From the NCBI GenBank assembly GCA_020061285.1, contig JAGUYQ010000105.1, positions 1 to 10,399 of the forward strand: a stretch of 10,399 bases of DNA, read 5' to 3'. Each line of letters begins with the position of its first letter. Positions within the stretch are counted from its first letter, which is position 1. Below are positions 1-6,085 of this stretch, piece after piece. This DNA is from Betaproteobacteria bacterium. GTDB lineage: Bacteria; Pseudomonadota; Gammaproteobacteria; Burkholderiales; UBA9220. The translations under genes were made by a program, and so were the position numbers. The notes under the pieces are model-generated. The model was not told where the DNA came from, searched no databases, and saw only the letters and a list, made by a program, of their open reading frames with translations.

Positions 1-235
1 CGTGGTGCAGACCTTGCCCAAATCGGAAACCGTTCTCACGGTGGTGGGAAAAGTCCAGTCCAGGCTGGCGCAGGCCGACGGCGCCAAACTGGCCGAGCAG
101 GGCCTGCATGCCTTCATCGACGAAGTTCAGTTGGGGCTGATAACGATCGACCAGGCGGTACGGGAAACGTATTTCCGCCTGCCCGACCAGGCGCCACTCC
201 TGCACTCTCAGGAACAGGGCGAAGTCACGGAGTGA
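1..235 (+). CDS. C-terminal fragment, possibly an alpha-E (DUF403) domain protein
   Basis: This is the last 77 or so codons of a rightward gene that begins before the window. The frame opens at base 2 and stops with TGA at 233-235. The GTG at base 2 is probably an internal valine codon, not a start. The fragment is helical and amphipathic in character and ends in a polar, disordered-looking tail. The pattern GLHAFIDEVQ, then a helix, then RETYFRL loosely recalls the C-terminus of alpha-E domain proteins, which sit beside ATP-grasp and transglutaminase-like partners. I base that on resemblance only, and the family assignment is tentative. That a real gene ends here is better supported: the reading frame is coding-like and a bidirectional terminator follows about 75 bases downstream. 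Confidence 0.5.
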   Translation, partial: VVQTLPKSETVLTVVGKVQSRLAQADGAKLAEQGLHAFIDEVQLGLITIDQAVRETYFRLPDQAPLLHSQEQGEVTE

Positions 236-310
236 AAGCGTTTCTTCGTAAGCAGGGGGAACGTGCGTTTGTTGTCCGTGGGGACATAATCACGGGAAAG
301 AGAATCGGCC

Positions 311-342
311 AAGAAAAAACCGCCTCACGGCGGTTTTTTCTT
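311..342. terminator. Bidirectional rho-independent terminator
   Basis: Perfect 14-bp arms (311-324 and 329-342) enclose a 4-base TCAC loop. The GC core CCGCC/GGCGG is flanked by an A-run on one side and a T-run on the other, so it can stop transcription in both directions. It serves the rightward gene ending at 235 and the leftward tRNA-Cys, whose 3' end is nine bases away. Confidence 0.9.
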
Positions 343-350
343 GCTTTATT

Positions 351-424
351 TGGAGGCGCGAGGCGGAGTCGAACCGCCCTGGAAGGATTTGCAGTCCTCT
401 GCATAACCGCTTTGCTATCGCGCC
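351..424 (-). tRNA. tRNA-Cys (anticodon GCA)
   Basis: On the minus strand this 74-base gene starts GGCGCGA and ends TCGCGCC-T-CCA, so the acceptor stem is fully paired and the CCA end is encoded. The anticodon loop is CTGCAAA with a five-pair stem that includes one G-T wobble. The T arm is GGCGG-TTCGACT-CCGCC. It closely resembles E. coli tRNA-Cys. It lies downstream of tRNA-Gly and pgsA, as cysT does in E. coli, but no tRNA-Leu follows; the terminator comes directly after. Confidence 0.97.
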
Positions 425-428
425 AGTG

Positions 429-441
429 ACTTTTTATTATA
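429..441 (-). promoter_or_regulatory. Candidate promoter -10 box for tRNA-Cys
   Basis: A perfect TATAAT lies at 436-441 on the minus strand, 11 bases before the mature tRNA-Cys 5' end. A start about seven bases downstream would fall near 429 and leave a leader of about five bases. No good TTGACA lies at the right distance (bases near 458-464 read GCGGCC or CGGCCT). The discriminator is A-rich, not GC-rich. Support therefore comes from the -10 box and its position, together with the terminator-like hairpin that separates this gene from tRNA-Gly. Confidence 0.5.
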
Positions 442-550
442 CACCGACGTGCCTTGCAGGCCGCTGCATAAGCACTCTGCCGATACGCCTGGTTGCCATT
501 CAGAAAAAAAGGGACAACTTCCACAGGCACCCGAACCAGCAGAGTGAAAC

Positions 551-579
551 TAAAAAGGGAAAGCGGCAACGCCTTCCCT
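551..579 (-). terminator. Terminator-like hairpin after tRNA-Gly
   Basis: Arms 556-565 and 570-579 pair over ten positions with one A-C mismatch around a four-base loop (TTGC on the minus strand). On the minus strand the stem runs into a short T-tract. It begins ten bases past the encoded CCA of tRNA-Gly. The T-run is short, so termination may be partial or the hairpin may instead guide 3' processing. Confidence 0.55.
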
Positions 580-588
580 CGGTATTCT

Positions 589-664
<76 letters not shown>

Positions 665-683
665 GTCGCTGAAAGAAGCCGCC

Positions 684-711
684 ATTTTAATGATTCTCGA
701 ACGGCTGTCAA
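684..711 (-). promoter_or_regulatory. Sigma-70 promoter for tRNA-Gly
   Basis: On the minus strand a consensus TTGACA (706-711) is followed after 16 bases by TAAAAT (684-689), one mismatch from TATAAT. The stretch after the -10 box reads GGCGGC, the GC-rich discriminator typical of stringently controlled stable-RNA promoters. The predicted start near 677 gives a leader of about 13 bases to be removed by RNase P. The TGA inside the -35 box is the pgsA stop codon. Confidence 0.8.
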
Positions 712-1283
712 GCGTCGGCCTTCATGATTTGCGGCGCCGCCATCTTGAGATAATAGGCCATGGACCACATGGTCAGGAAAGCCGCCAAATAAATCAAAAT
801 CGTACCGACGATTTTCGCATCCAGCCCCGACACCAGGGGTCCGTCGTAGAGCAGCAGCAGGATGGCCACCATCTGGGTCGCGGTCTTGAGCTTGCCGATA
901 AAGGAGACCGCCACGCTCTTGCGCTCGCCGATGGAGGCCATCCACTCCCGCAGGGCGGAGATGGTGATTTCCCGCCCGACGATGATCAGGGCGATAACCG
1001 CATTCACCCGGGACAACTCCACCAGCACGATCAGGGCCGCCGCCACCATCAGCTTGTCCGCCACCGGGTCGAGGAAGGCGCCGAAGGCCGAGGTCTGGTT
1101 CAGTGCACGGGCCAGATAGCCATCGAACCAGTCGGTCACCGCCGCCGCCGCGAAGAAGGCCGCCGCCGTCACGTTGACCGTGTGGGGCGTCATCCAGTCC
1201 GATGGCAAATAGAAGATGCCCACCACCAGGGGAATCATGGCGATGCGCAGCCACGTCAGCACATTTGGAATGTTGAGTTTCAT
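708..1283 (-). CDS. pgsA: CDP-diacylglycerol--glycerol-3-phosphate 3-phosphatidyltransferase
   Basis: PgsA joins CDP-diacylglycerol and glycerol-3-phosphate to make phosphatidylglycerol phosphate in the inner membrane, the committed step to phosphatidylglycerol and cardiolipin. The 191-residue protein has the full CDP-alcohol phosphotransferase signature D-x2-DG-x2-AR-x8-G-x3-D-x3-D, with D51, D54, G55, A58, R59, G68, D72 and D76 all present. Hydrophobic membrane segments lie at roughly 8-25, 37-50, 78-100, 133-146 and 155-178. Length is normal for the family. The ATG at 1283 is six bases past the uvrC stop with a GAGAG-type ribosome site, so the two genes are almost certainly co-transcribed, as in other proteobacteria. 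The gene ends KADA with its TGA inside the -35 box of the tRNA-Gly promoter. Confidence 0.97.
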   Translation of the reverse strand: MKLNIPNVLTWLRIAMIPLVVGIFYLPSDWMTPHTVNVTAAAFFAAAAVTDWFDGYLARALNQTSAFGAFLDPVADKLMVAAALIVLVELSRVNAVIALIIVGREITISALREWMASIGERKSVAVSFIGKLKTATQMVAILLLLYDGPLVSGLDAKIVGTILIYLAAFLTMWSMAYYLKMAAPQIMKADA

Positions 1284-1289
1284 AGGCTC

Positions 1290-3095
1290 TCAGTGTAGTT
1301 GCCGATATATCTCTTCCGCAAGCTTGCGGCTGATGCCTTCGACTTTCGCCAGCTCCTCCACGCTCGCCCCCTGTACCCCCTTCAGGCCGCCAAAGGTGGT
1401 CAACAGCTTCTGCCGCCGCTTGGCGCCGACACCGCCGACATTCTCCAGGGTGGAGGCGGTACGGGCCTTGCCGCGCTTGGCCCGGTGGCCGGTGATGGCG
1501 AAACGGTGGGCCTCGTCGCGGATTTGCTGGATCAGGTGCAGACCGGGATGGTCACTGGGCAGGGAAACCGGCGGCCGGTCCAGGAACACCAGGGTTTCCA
1601 GGCCCGGCTTGCGCCCCTCCCCTTTCGCCACCCCCACCAGGGTGATGCCGGAGAGCCCCGCCTCCTCCATCACCTTCACCGCCTCCGCCAGTTGCCCCTT
1701 GCCGCCGTCGATCAGCACCAGGTCGGGGACCATGCCCTCCCCCTCGGCGATCTTGCGGTAGCGCCGCTCCAGGGCCTGGCGCATGGCGCCGTAGTCGTCC
1801 CCCGGCGTCACGCCGCTGATGTTGTAGCGGCGGTATTCGCCGTTCTGCATGGCGTAGCGGTCGTAGACCACGCAGGAGGCCACCGTGGCCTCCCCCATGG
1901 TGTGGCTGATGTCGAAGCACTCGATGCGCTGGGTTTCCGCCGCCAAGCCAAGCCCTTCCTGCAAAGCCAGCAGGCGCGCCTCCTGGGTGGATTGCTGGGA
2001 CACCTTCTGGCCGATGGCCAGTTGGGCGTTTTGCAGGGCCATCTGCGCCCATACCCGGCGCTCCCCCACAGGGCGCGCCACGATGCGCACCTTGCGCCCC
2101 GCCTGCTGGGACAGGGCGGCCTCCAATTCCTCCCCCTCCACCGGCTCGCTCACCACGATCAACGGCGGCACCGGCTGGGCCAGATAATGCTGGGTGATGA
2201 AGGCTTCCAGGGCCGAGCGGGTATCCGAGCCCTCCCCGTTAAGGGGGAAAAAGCTCTTATCACCCAAATGGCGCCCGCCCCGCACCATCACCAGGTTGAC
2301 GCACAACAGGCCCTTCGCCGCCGCGCAGGCCACCACGTCGGCGTCGGTGGTGCCGCTGGCATCGTCCACCACCTGGCGCTCCTGGAGCTTGCGCAGGGCG
2401 AAAATCTGGTCGCGGAAAATCGCCGCCACCTCGTACTGGTGCGCCTCCGCCGCCGCCTGCATCTTTCGGGCGATATGGTCCAGGGCCTGCTGCTCTTTGC
2501 CCAATAAGAACATAGCGGCGGTGTTGACGTCCTCCCGATAGGCCTCCTCGTCGATCAGGCCCACGCAGGGCGCGGTGCAGCGCTTGATCTGGTGCAATAG
2601 GCAGGGCCGGGAGCGGTTGTTGTAGACGCTGTCTTCGCAGGTGCGCAGTTGGAATACCTTCTGCAGCAACTGGATGCTCTCCCGCACCGCGCCCGCGCTG
2701 GGAAAGGGGCCGAAGAACTGCTGCTTCTTGTCCGGCATGCCGCGGAAAAACCCCAGGCGCGGAAAGCGGTGGTTGGTCAGCACCACGTAGGGGTAGGACT
2801 TGTCGTCCCGGAAGAGGATGTTGTAACGGGGAGCCAGGGCCTTGATGAGGTTGTTTTCCAGCAGCAGGGCTTCGGATTCGTTCTGGGTGACGGTGGTCTC
2901 GATGCGGGCGATCTGGGCCACCATCAACTGGATGCGCGGCGACGGCTGGGTTTTCTGGAAATAGGACGATACCCGTTTCTTCAGGCTCTTGGCCTTGCCG
3001 ACGTAAAGCACCTCCCCCTTCTTGCCGAGCATGCGATAGACGCCCGGCAAGTTGGGGAGGTTGGCGAGGAAGGTCTTTAAATCGAAATCGGACAC
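1290..3095 (-). CDS. uvrC: Excinuclease ABC subunit C (UvrC)
   Basis: UvrC is the dual nuclease of nucleotide excision repair: with UvrB it cuts the damaged strand on both sides of a lesion. The protein is 601 residues from a GTG start; E. coli UvrC is 610. The GIY-YIG nuclease for the 3' cut spans about 15-95, with GVY at 18-20, YVG at 31-33, R41 and E80. A UVR helical motif that binds UvrB lies near 200-235. The RNase H-like nuclease for the 5' cut shows [14 protein letters not shown] and a conserved HR. Two helix-hairpin-helix motifs (GGVGAKRRQ and [12 protein letters not shown]) close the protein. The frame runs open to 3320, but the upstream 75 codons only shadow the tautomerase gene. 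The GTG at 3095 places GVY where it sits in E. coli. The ribosome site is weak, suggesting coupling to the gene 11 bases upstream. Confidence 0.96.
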   Translation of the reverse strand: MSDFDLKTFLANLPNLPGVYRMLGKKGEVLYVGKAKSLKKRVSSYFQKTQPSPRIQLMVAQIARIETTVTQNESEALLLENNLIKALAPRYNILFRDDKSYPYVVLTNHRFPRLGFFRGMPDKKQQFFGPFPSAGAVRESIQLLQKVFQLRTCEDSVYNNRSRPCLLHQIKRCTAPCVGLIDEEAYREDVNTAAMFLLGKEQQALDHIARKMQAAAEAHQYEVAAIFRDQIFALRKLQERQVVDDASGTTDADVVACAAAKGLLCVNLVMVRGGRHLGDKSFFPLNGEGSDTRSALEAFITQHYLAQPVPPLIVVSEPVEGEELEAALSQQAGRKVRIVARPVGERRVWAQMALQNAQLAIGQKVSQQSTQEARLLALQEGLGLAAETQRIECFDISHTMGEATVASCVVYDRYAMQNGEYRRYNISGVTPGDDYGAMRQALERRYRKIAEGEGMVPDLVLIDGGKGQLAEAVKVMEEAGLSGITLVGVAKGEGRKPGLETLVFLDRPPVSLPSDHPGLHLIQQIRDEAHRFAITGHRAKRGKARTASTLENVGGVGAKRRQKLLTTFGGLKGVQGASVEELAKVEGISRKLAEEIYRQLH

Positions 3096-3106
3096 GGGAG
3101 CGCGGC

Positions 3107-3292
3107 TCAATCCTCGTCGAGCAGTTTGCCGGCGATGGCCCAGTTCTCGTCCGGCAGTTCGTCGAAGGCGATGTAGGTGTAGGACTTGGGCTTGAGGGCG
3201 ATGCGCTCCAGGGTATCGGTGATTTCCTCGGCGATCTTCCGCTTCTGCTCCCGGCTCAAGCTGCCGGCGATACGGATGTTGACGTAGGGCAT
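3107..3292 (-). CDS. 4-oxalocrotonate tautomerase-family small protein
   Basis: This 61-residue protein has the tautomerase fold hallmark of Met followed by Pro. After Met removal, Pro1 would be the catalytic base. It aligns without gaps to classic 4-oxalocrotonate tautomerase through NWAIAG. By that numbering it keeps Pro1 and has Trp50 where 4-OT has Phe50. However, Leu11 and Tyr39 replace the two arginines that bind the dicarboxylate substrate, so its substrate is probably different and unknown. Such proteins form small oligomers in the cytoplasm. The ATG at 3292 has a good AGGAG site six bases upstream. It lies 11 bases before uvrC and probably shares its transcript. A role in DNA repair is not implied. 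No catabolic genes surround it. Confidence 0.85.
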   Translation of the reverse strand: MPYVNIRIAGSLSREQKRKIAEEITDTLERIALKPKSYTYIAFDELPDENWAIAGKLLDED

Positions 3293-3318
3293 GGGGCTCT
3301 CCTCGTGGACAAGCCCCC

Positions 3319-3362
3319 ATTCTACTAAAAAAGCGCTTTAAAATCGGCCCGCGCCAATCGCT
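3319..3362 (-). promoter_or_regulatory. Weak terminator/promoter signals between oxidoreductase and tautomerase
   Basis: The 82-base gap after the oxidoreductase stop may divide the leftward block. On the minus strand, an imperfect stem (AGCGATTGG against CCGAT and CGCT, with a bulge) at 3332-3362 runs into a six-base T-run (3327-3332), as a weak terminator would. A TAGAAT box at 3319-3324 could be a -10 element for tautomerase-uvrC-pgsA. No convincing -35 box goes with it. Both readings are tentative. Confidence 0.3.
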
Positions 3363-3374
3363 CCACCCTCCCCG

Positions 3375-4574
3375 TCAGCGGATCAACCCCACCAGGCCTT
3401 GAGGCGTCACCGGCTCGCCCTTGCGGACCAGTTCCCTGGCCGCATCCATCCGGTCCCACACATTGCACATCATCACCCCGCGCACCTTGCCGTCGGCAAG
3501 ATAATAAAGAACGCCGGTTTCGTTTTCCTTCTTCCAATCGGCGACAATCTCCAGCCGGGAATCCACCTCCCCCGTGGCTTCGTAACCGAACTCGAACAGG
3601 TCGGAAAAGAAGAACGGCTGGTGGGTAAACGGCTCCTGGGCGCCCGCCATGTTCCGCCCGGCCCACTTCCCCTGGTTGAGGGCGTTGTCCCAGTGCTCGA
3701 TGCGCACCCGCTTGCCCAAGGCGGCATAGGGGAAGTTGGCCACGTCCCCGGCAGCATAGATATCCGGGTGGGACGTCTGGAGGTATTCGTTGACCACCAC
3801 GCCGTCGCCCGTTTCCAGCCCCGCCTCCTGGGCCAAGGCTTGGTTGGGGACGGTGCCGACGCCGATCAACACCAGGTCGGAGAGGATTTGCTTTCCGCCG
3901 CTGGTCAGAGTAACGAAACCGCCGTTGCTTTTGCCGATGGATGACGGCATCTCCGAATCCAGCACCCGTATGCCGCGCTCCCGATATTGCTGCTGAATCG
4001 CCAGCCCCAACTCCCTGGGAAAAACCCGGTTGCACAGGTAGGCGCCGGGAAAGAGCAGCGTCACTTCCAGGGTGCCGTTGAGGGCTGCGGCCAGTTCCGA
4101 ACCGATGAAGCCGCCGCCGACAACCAGGACGGATTGGGCCGTTTCCGCCTGGGCGCGGATATGCAGATAGTCGTCGAGGGTACGGTAATAACACACGCCA
4201 TCGAGGTCCGCTCCCGGTATGGTCAGCCGACGCGGCGCCACTCCCGTGGCAAGTAGCAGTTTCTCGAAGCGGTAGACTTCCCCGCTGGCGGCGGTGACAT
4301 GCTTCTTTCCAATATCGAGCTTCACGATGGGGCTGCCCGCTGCCACCGTCACGCCGTTGCGGTCGAAAAACGCCTGGTCGTGGAGCGTGATGTCCTCCAC
4401 CCGGCTCTTGCCGAACCACAATTGCTTGGAAAGGGGCGGACGGTCGTAGGGCAGGTGCCGCTCTTCGCCCACCAGTAGGATGGAGCCGCTGGCATCCCGC
4501 TCCCGGATTCCCTCCACCGCCGACGCGCCCGCCAGCCCTCCGCCGACGATCACGTAAGTGTACGCATGTTCCAT
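3375..4574 (-). CDS. AIF-like FAD/NAD(P)-dependent oxidoreductase (ferredoxin-reductase type)
   Basis: This is a 399-residue flavoprotein of the pyridine nucleotide reductase superfamily. The FAD-binding Rossmann motif GGGLAG is at 11-16, followed by RPPLSK at 45-50. The NAD(P)-binding motif GGGFIGSE is at 153-160. The second FAD motif, IYAAGDVA, is at 272-279, and EHWDNA at 293-298 is typical of ferredoxin and putidaredoxin reductases. No CXXC redox pair is visible. The last 80 residues resemble the C-terminal domain of mitochondrial apoptosis-inducing factor: FSDLFEFGYEATGEVDS and, further on, a YLADGKVRG...NVWDRMDAAR pattern. It likely oxidises NAD(P)H and passes electrons to an unknown acceptor; no ferredoxin or oxygenase gene is adjacent. 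The frame is open to 4871, but the ATG at 4574 has a strong AAGGAGG site seven bases upstream and puts the FAD motif at the usual distance. Confidence 0.88.
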   Translation of the reverse strand: MEHAYTYVIVGGGLAGASAVEGIRERDASGSILLVGEERHLPYDRPPLSKQLWFGKSRVEDITLHDQAFFDRNGVTVAAGSPIVKLDIGKKHVTAASGEVYRFEKLLLATGVAPRRLTIPGADLDGVCYYRTLDDYLHIRAQAETAQSVLVVGGGFIGSELAAALNGTLEVTLLFPGAYLCNRVFPRELGLAIQQQYRERGIRVLDSEMPSSIGKSNGGFVTLTSGGKQILSDLVLIGVGTVPNQALAQEAGLETGDGVVVNEYLQTSHPDIYAAGDVANFPYAALGKRVRIEHWDNALNQGKWAGRNMAGAQEPFTHQPFFFSDLFEFGYEATGEVDSRLEIVADWKKENETGVLYYLADGKVRGVMMCNVWDRMDAARELVRKGEPVTPQGLVGLIR

Positions 4575-4839
4575 TTTTGCGCCTCCTTGGTTCCCCAGGA
4601 TAATCGCCCCCCTGTTTTGTTTGATAGTAGCAGGTGTGAAAGCGGCGGCAGTCCCAAAGCACATTCTGCCCCGGCCATATCCAAGACGGAAGTGAGCACA
4701 TCCCAATACTGGTGAAGACAACGACGTAACCGAATATGAACGAAATAACTTCCCGTCGCTCCAATAGCCTGATGAGTCAGGCCCGACGAGCAGCGATATC
4801 CAAACGCTGACATAGAAATTGAGCGTATCGACAGGTCTG

Positions 4840-4854
4840 GTCAATTGAATTGAC
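4840..4854. promoter_or_regulatory. Perfect 15-base palindrome, possible operator
   Basis: GTCAATTGAATTGAC is a perfect 7+1+7 inverted repeat about 50 bases before the tal start. Its symmetry and AT-rich centre fit the binding site of a dimeric regulator. It could also be the end of a small repeat element. No regulator gene is adjacent, so the protein that might bind it is unknown. Confidence 0.4.
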
Positions 4855-4856
4855 CC

Positions 4857-4889
4857 CGCCTGGTTCGACATTTTTCAAGCGACCAGGCG
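4857..4889 (+). promoter_or_regulatory. Leader hairpin just upstream of the tal ribosome binding site
   Basis: CGCCTGGT (4857-4864) pairs perfectly with ACCAGGCG (4882-4889), leaving a 17-base loop with a T-run. The stem ends six bases before the AGGAGG site of tal. No T-tract follows the stem, so it is not a standard terminator. It could affect translation initiation or mRNA stability. Confidence 0.4.
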
Positions 4890-4905
4890 CGCCACAGGAG
4901 GAATG

Positions 4906-5982
4906 ATGAAAGCCACACAACAACTGCAAGATATCGGTCAAAGTCTCTGGCTCGACAACATTACCCGCGGTTTGCTGACGAGCGGCACACTGGGCCGTTA
5001 TATCAGCGAGCTTTCTGTCACGGGGCTGACCTCCAATCCCACGATCTTCGACCAGGCCATCAGGAACACCGGCTTCTACGACGCGGCCATCCGCCAAAAG
5101 GCGCTTACCGGCATGTCTGGCGAAGCACTCTTTTTTGAATTGGCGCTGGAAGACCTGACCCAGGCAGCCGATCTCTTTCGTCCTATCCATGCCGCGACCG
5201 GCGGAGTTGACGGCTGGGTATCGCTGGAGGTGTCACCCTTGCTGGCGAACGACACGGAGGGCAGCATTCGGGCGGCAGCACAACTCTATGGACAGGCGCA
5301 ACGGCCGAATCTTTTCATCAAAATACCCGGCACCCGCGCCGGCATCGCCGCGATCGAGGAAACGATCTTTGCCGGCGTGCCGGTGAATGTGACGCTGCTG
5401 TTCTCCCGCGAACACTACATCGCCGCAGCCGAGGCATATATGCGCGGTATCGAACGGCGCATCGCCGCCGGTCTCGATCCCGCGGTCGGTTCCGTGGCGT
5501 CGTTTTTCGTCAGCCGCTGGGATGTCGCCATCAAGGATAAGGTTCCCGACGAACTGCGCAACCGCCTCGGCATTGCCGTCGCCACGCGGACCTACAAGGC
5601 CTATTGCGAGTTGCTGTCCACGCCGCGCTGGCAAAAACTTGTCAGCGCCGGCGCCAAGCCGCAGCGCCTATTGTGGGGCAGCACCGGCAGCAAGGACCCT
5701 GCCGCCTCGGACACGCTCTATCTTGAGGCCCTCGCTGCGCCTGACACCATCAACACCATCCCCGAAAAGACGCTGCTCGCCTTTGCCGACCACGGACAGG
5801 CAAAGGACGCCTTGCCGTCTGATGGCGGTGATGCGGAAGCGATAATCGCCGAGTTTGCGCGAGCCGGGGTGGACGAAGCCGAACTCGCCACCGAACTTCA
5901 ACGGGAGGGCACCCGGTCTTTCGCTCAATCCTGGCACGACCTGATGGATTGCATTGCGTCAAAGAGCGCCGTACTTACATAG
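4906..5982 (+). CDS. tal: Transaldolase, type 2
   Basis: Transaldolase moves a three-carbon dihydroxyacetone unit between sugar phosphates (sedoheptulose-7-phosphate and glyceraldehyde-3-phosphate) in the non-oxidative pentose phosphate pathway. The 358-residue length and the LWLDNITR opening fit the longer type 2 family rather than the E. coli TalB type. D17 lies in LWLDN, the transaldolase signature TSNPTIF is at 42-48, SLEVSP is near 106-111, and the Schiff-base lysine is K139 in FIKIPGT. Two adjacent ATGs occur at 4903 and 4906. The AGGAGG site at 4896-4901 leaves only one base before the first and four before the second, so I chose 4906. The gene stands alone, its coding sequence looks somewhat less GC-rich than clpB or nadC, and a shared terminator separates it from clpB. 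Separate acquisition is possible but not shown. Confidence 0.93.
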   Translation: MKATQQLQDIGQSLWLDNITRGLLTSGTLGRYISELSVTGLTSNPTIFDQAIRNTGFYDAAIRQKALTGMSGEALFFELALEDLTQAADLFRPIHAATGGVDGWVSLEVSPLLANDTEGSIRAAAQLYGQAQRPNLFIKIPGTRAGIAAIEETIFAGVPVNVTLLFSREHYIAAAEAYMRGIERRIAAGLDPAVGSVASFFVSRWDVAIKDKVPDELRNRLGIAVATRTYKAYCELLSTPRWQKLVSAGAKPQRLLWGSTGSKDPAASDTLYLEALAAPDTINTIPEKTLLAFADHGQAKDALPSDGGDAEAIIAEFARAGVDEAELATELQREGTRSFAQSWHDLMDCIASKSAVLT

Positions 5983-6037
5983 CCCGGCCCATGTGAAACC
6001 AAGCCATGACTGTCATAGCAAGAGCAGGTGCATCAAC

Positions 6038-6068
6038 AAAAAGGGCCTGCGAATCGCAGGCCCTTTTT
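6038..6068. terminator. Bidirectional terminator between tal and clpB
   Basis: Perfect 13-bp arms (6038-6050 and 6056-6068) enclose a five-base loop. The GGGCCTGC/GCAGGCCC core is flanked by five A and five T, giving a strong rho-independent terminator in both directions. It lies 55 bases past the tal stop and 17 bases past the clpB stop, so both convergent genes use it. Confidence 0.93.
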
Positions 6069-6085
6069 CTTTCACCGGTAATCGA

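Larger units (their letters stand above)
4575..4905. other. Divergent intergenic region, inverted-repeat rich, between oxidoreductase and tal
   Basis: This 331-base spacer is visibly poorer in GC than the genes around it. I see no gene in it: the open frames have no ribosome sites and no recognisable protein. The half near tal holds several inverted repeats. They are CGTCG/CGACG (4754-4758/4784-4788) around GCCTGA-TGAG-TCAGGC (4767-4782), CAGCG/CGCTG (4791-4795/4805-4809), an alternative ACGCT/AGCGT (4804-4808/4822-4826), the palindrome at 4840-4854, and the hairpin at 4857-4889. No convincing sigma-70 promoter was found in either direction. The region may be a regulatory leader or a decayed small repeat element. 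Confidence 0.6.

Noticed and set aside
236..350. Search for a small gene or RNA between the first gene and tRNA-Cys.
   Set aside because: Only the bidirectional terminator is supported. The short open frames here run through the terminator and the tRNA.
425..588. Search for a third tRNA, such as the tRNA-Leu of the E. coli cluster.
   Set aside because: No acceptor-stem pairing, T-arm GTTCGA or encoded CCA is present. Only the terminator-like hairpin and the -10 box are seen.
3096..3320. Seventy-five-codon N-terminal extension of the UvrC frame.
   Set aside because: It lies wholly over the tautomerase gene in another frame, has no family resemblance, and would move the GIY-YIG domain away from its normal N-terminal position.
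4769..4810. Hammerhead-ribozyme lookalike: CTGATGA, a GTC/GAC stem, then GAG and a CAGCG/CGCTG stem.
   Set aside because: The invariant GAA is GAG, the A15.1-U16.1 pair is C-G so the NUH rule fails, and the sequences that would form stem I (before 4769 and after 4810) do not pair. The segment is better explained by the simple GCCTGA-TGAG-TCAGGC hairpin.
4575..4871. In-frame extension of the oxidoreductase upstream of 4574.
   Set aside because: The ATG at 4574 has a strong AAGGAGG site and places the FAD motif at residue 11. The upstream frame has no recognisable protein features.
4840..4905. Palindrome plus hairpin near tal read as the end of an insertion sequence.
   Set aside because: No transposase fragment, paired terminal repeat or target-site duplication is visible. 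Without a genome-wide repeat search I cannot support a mobile element.
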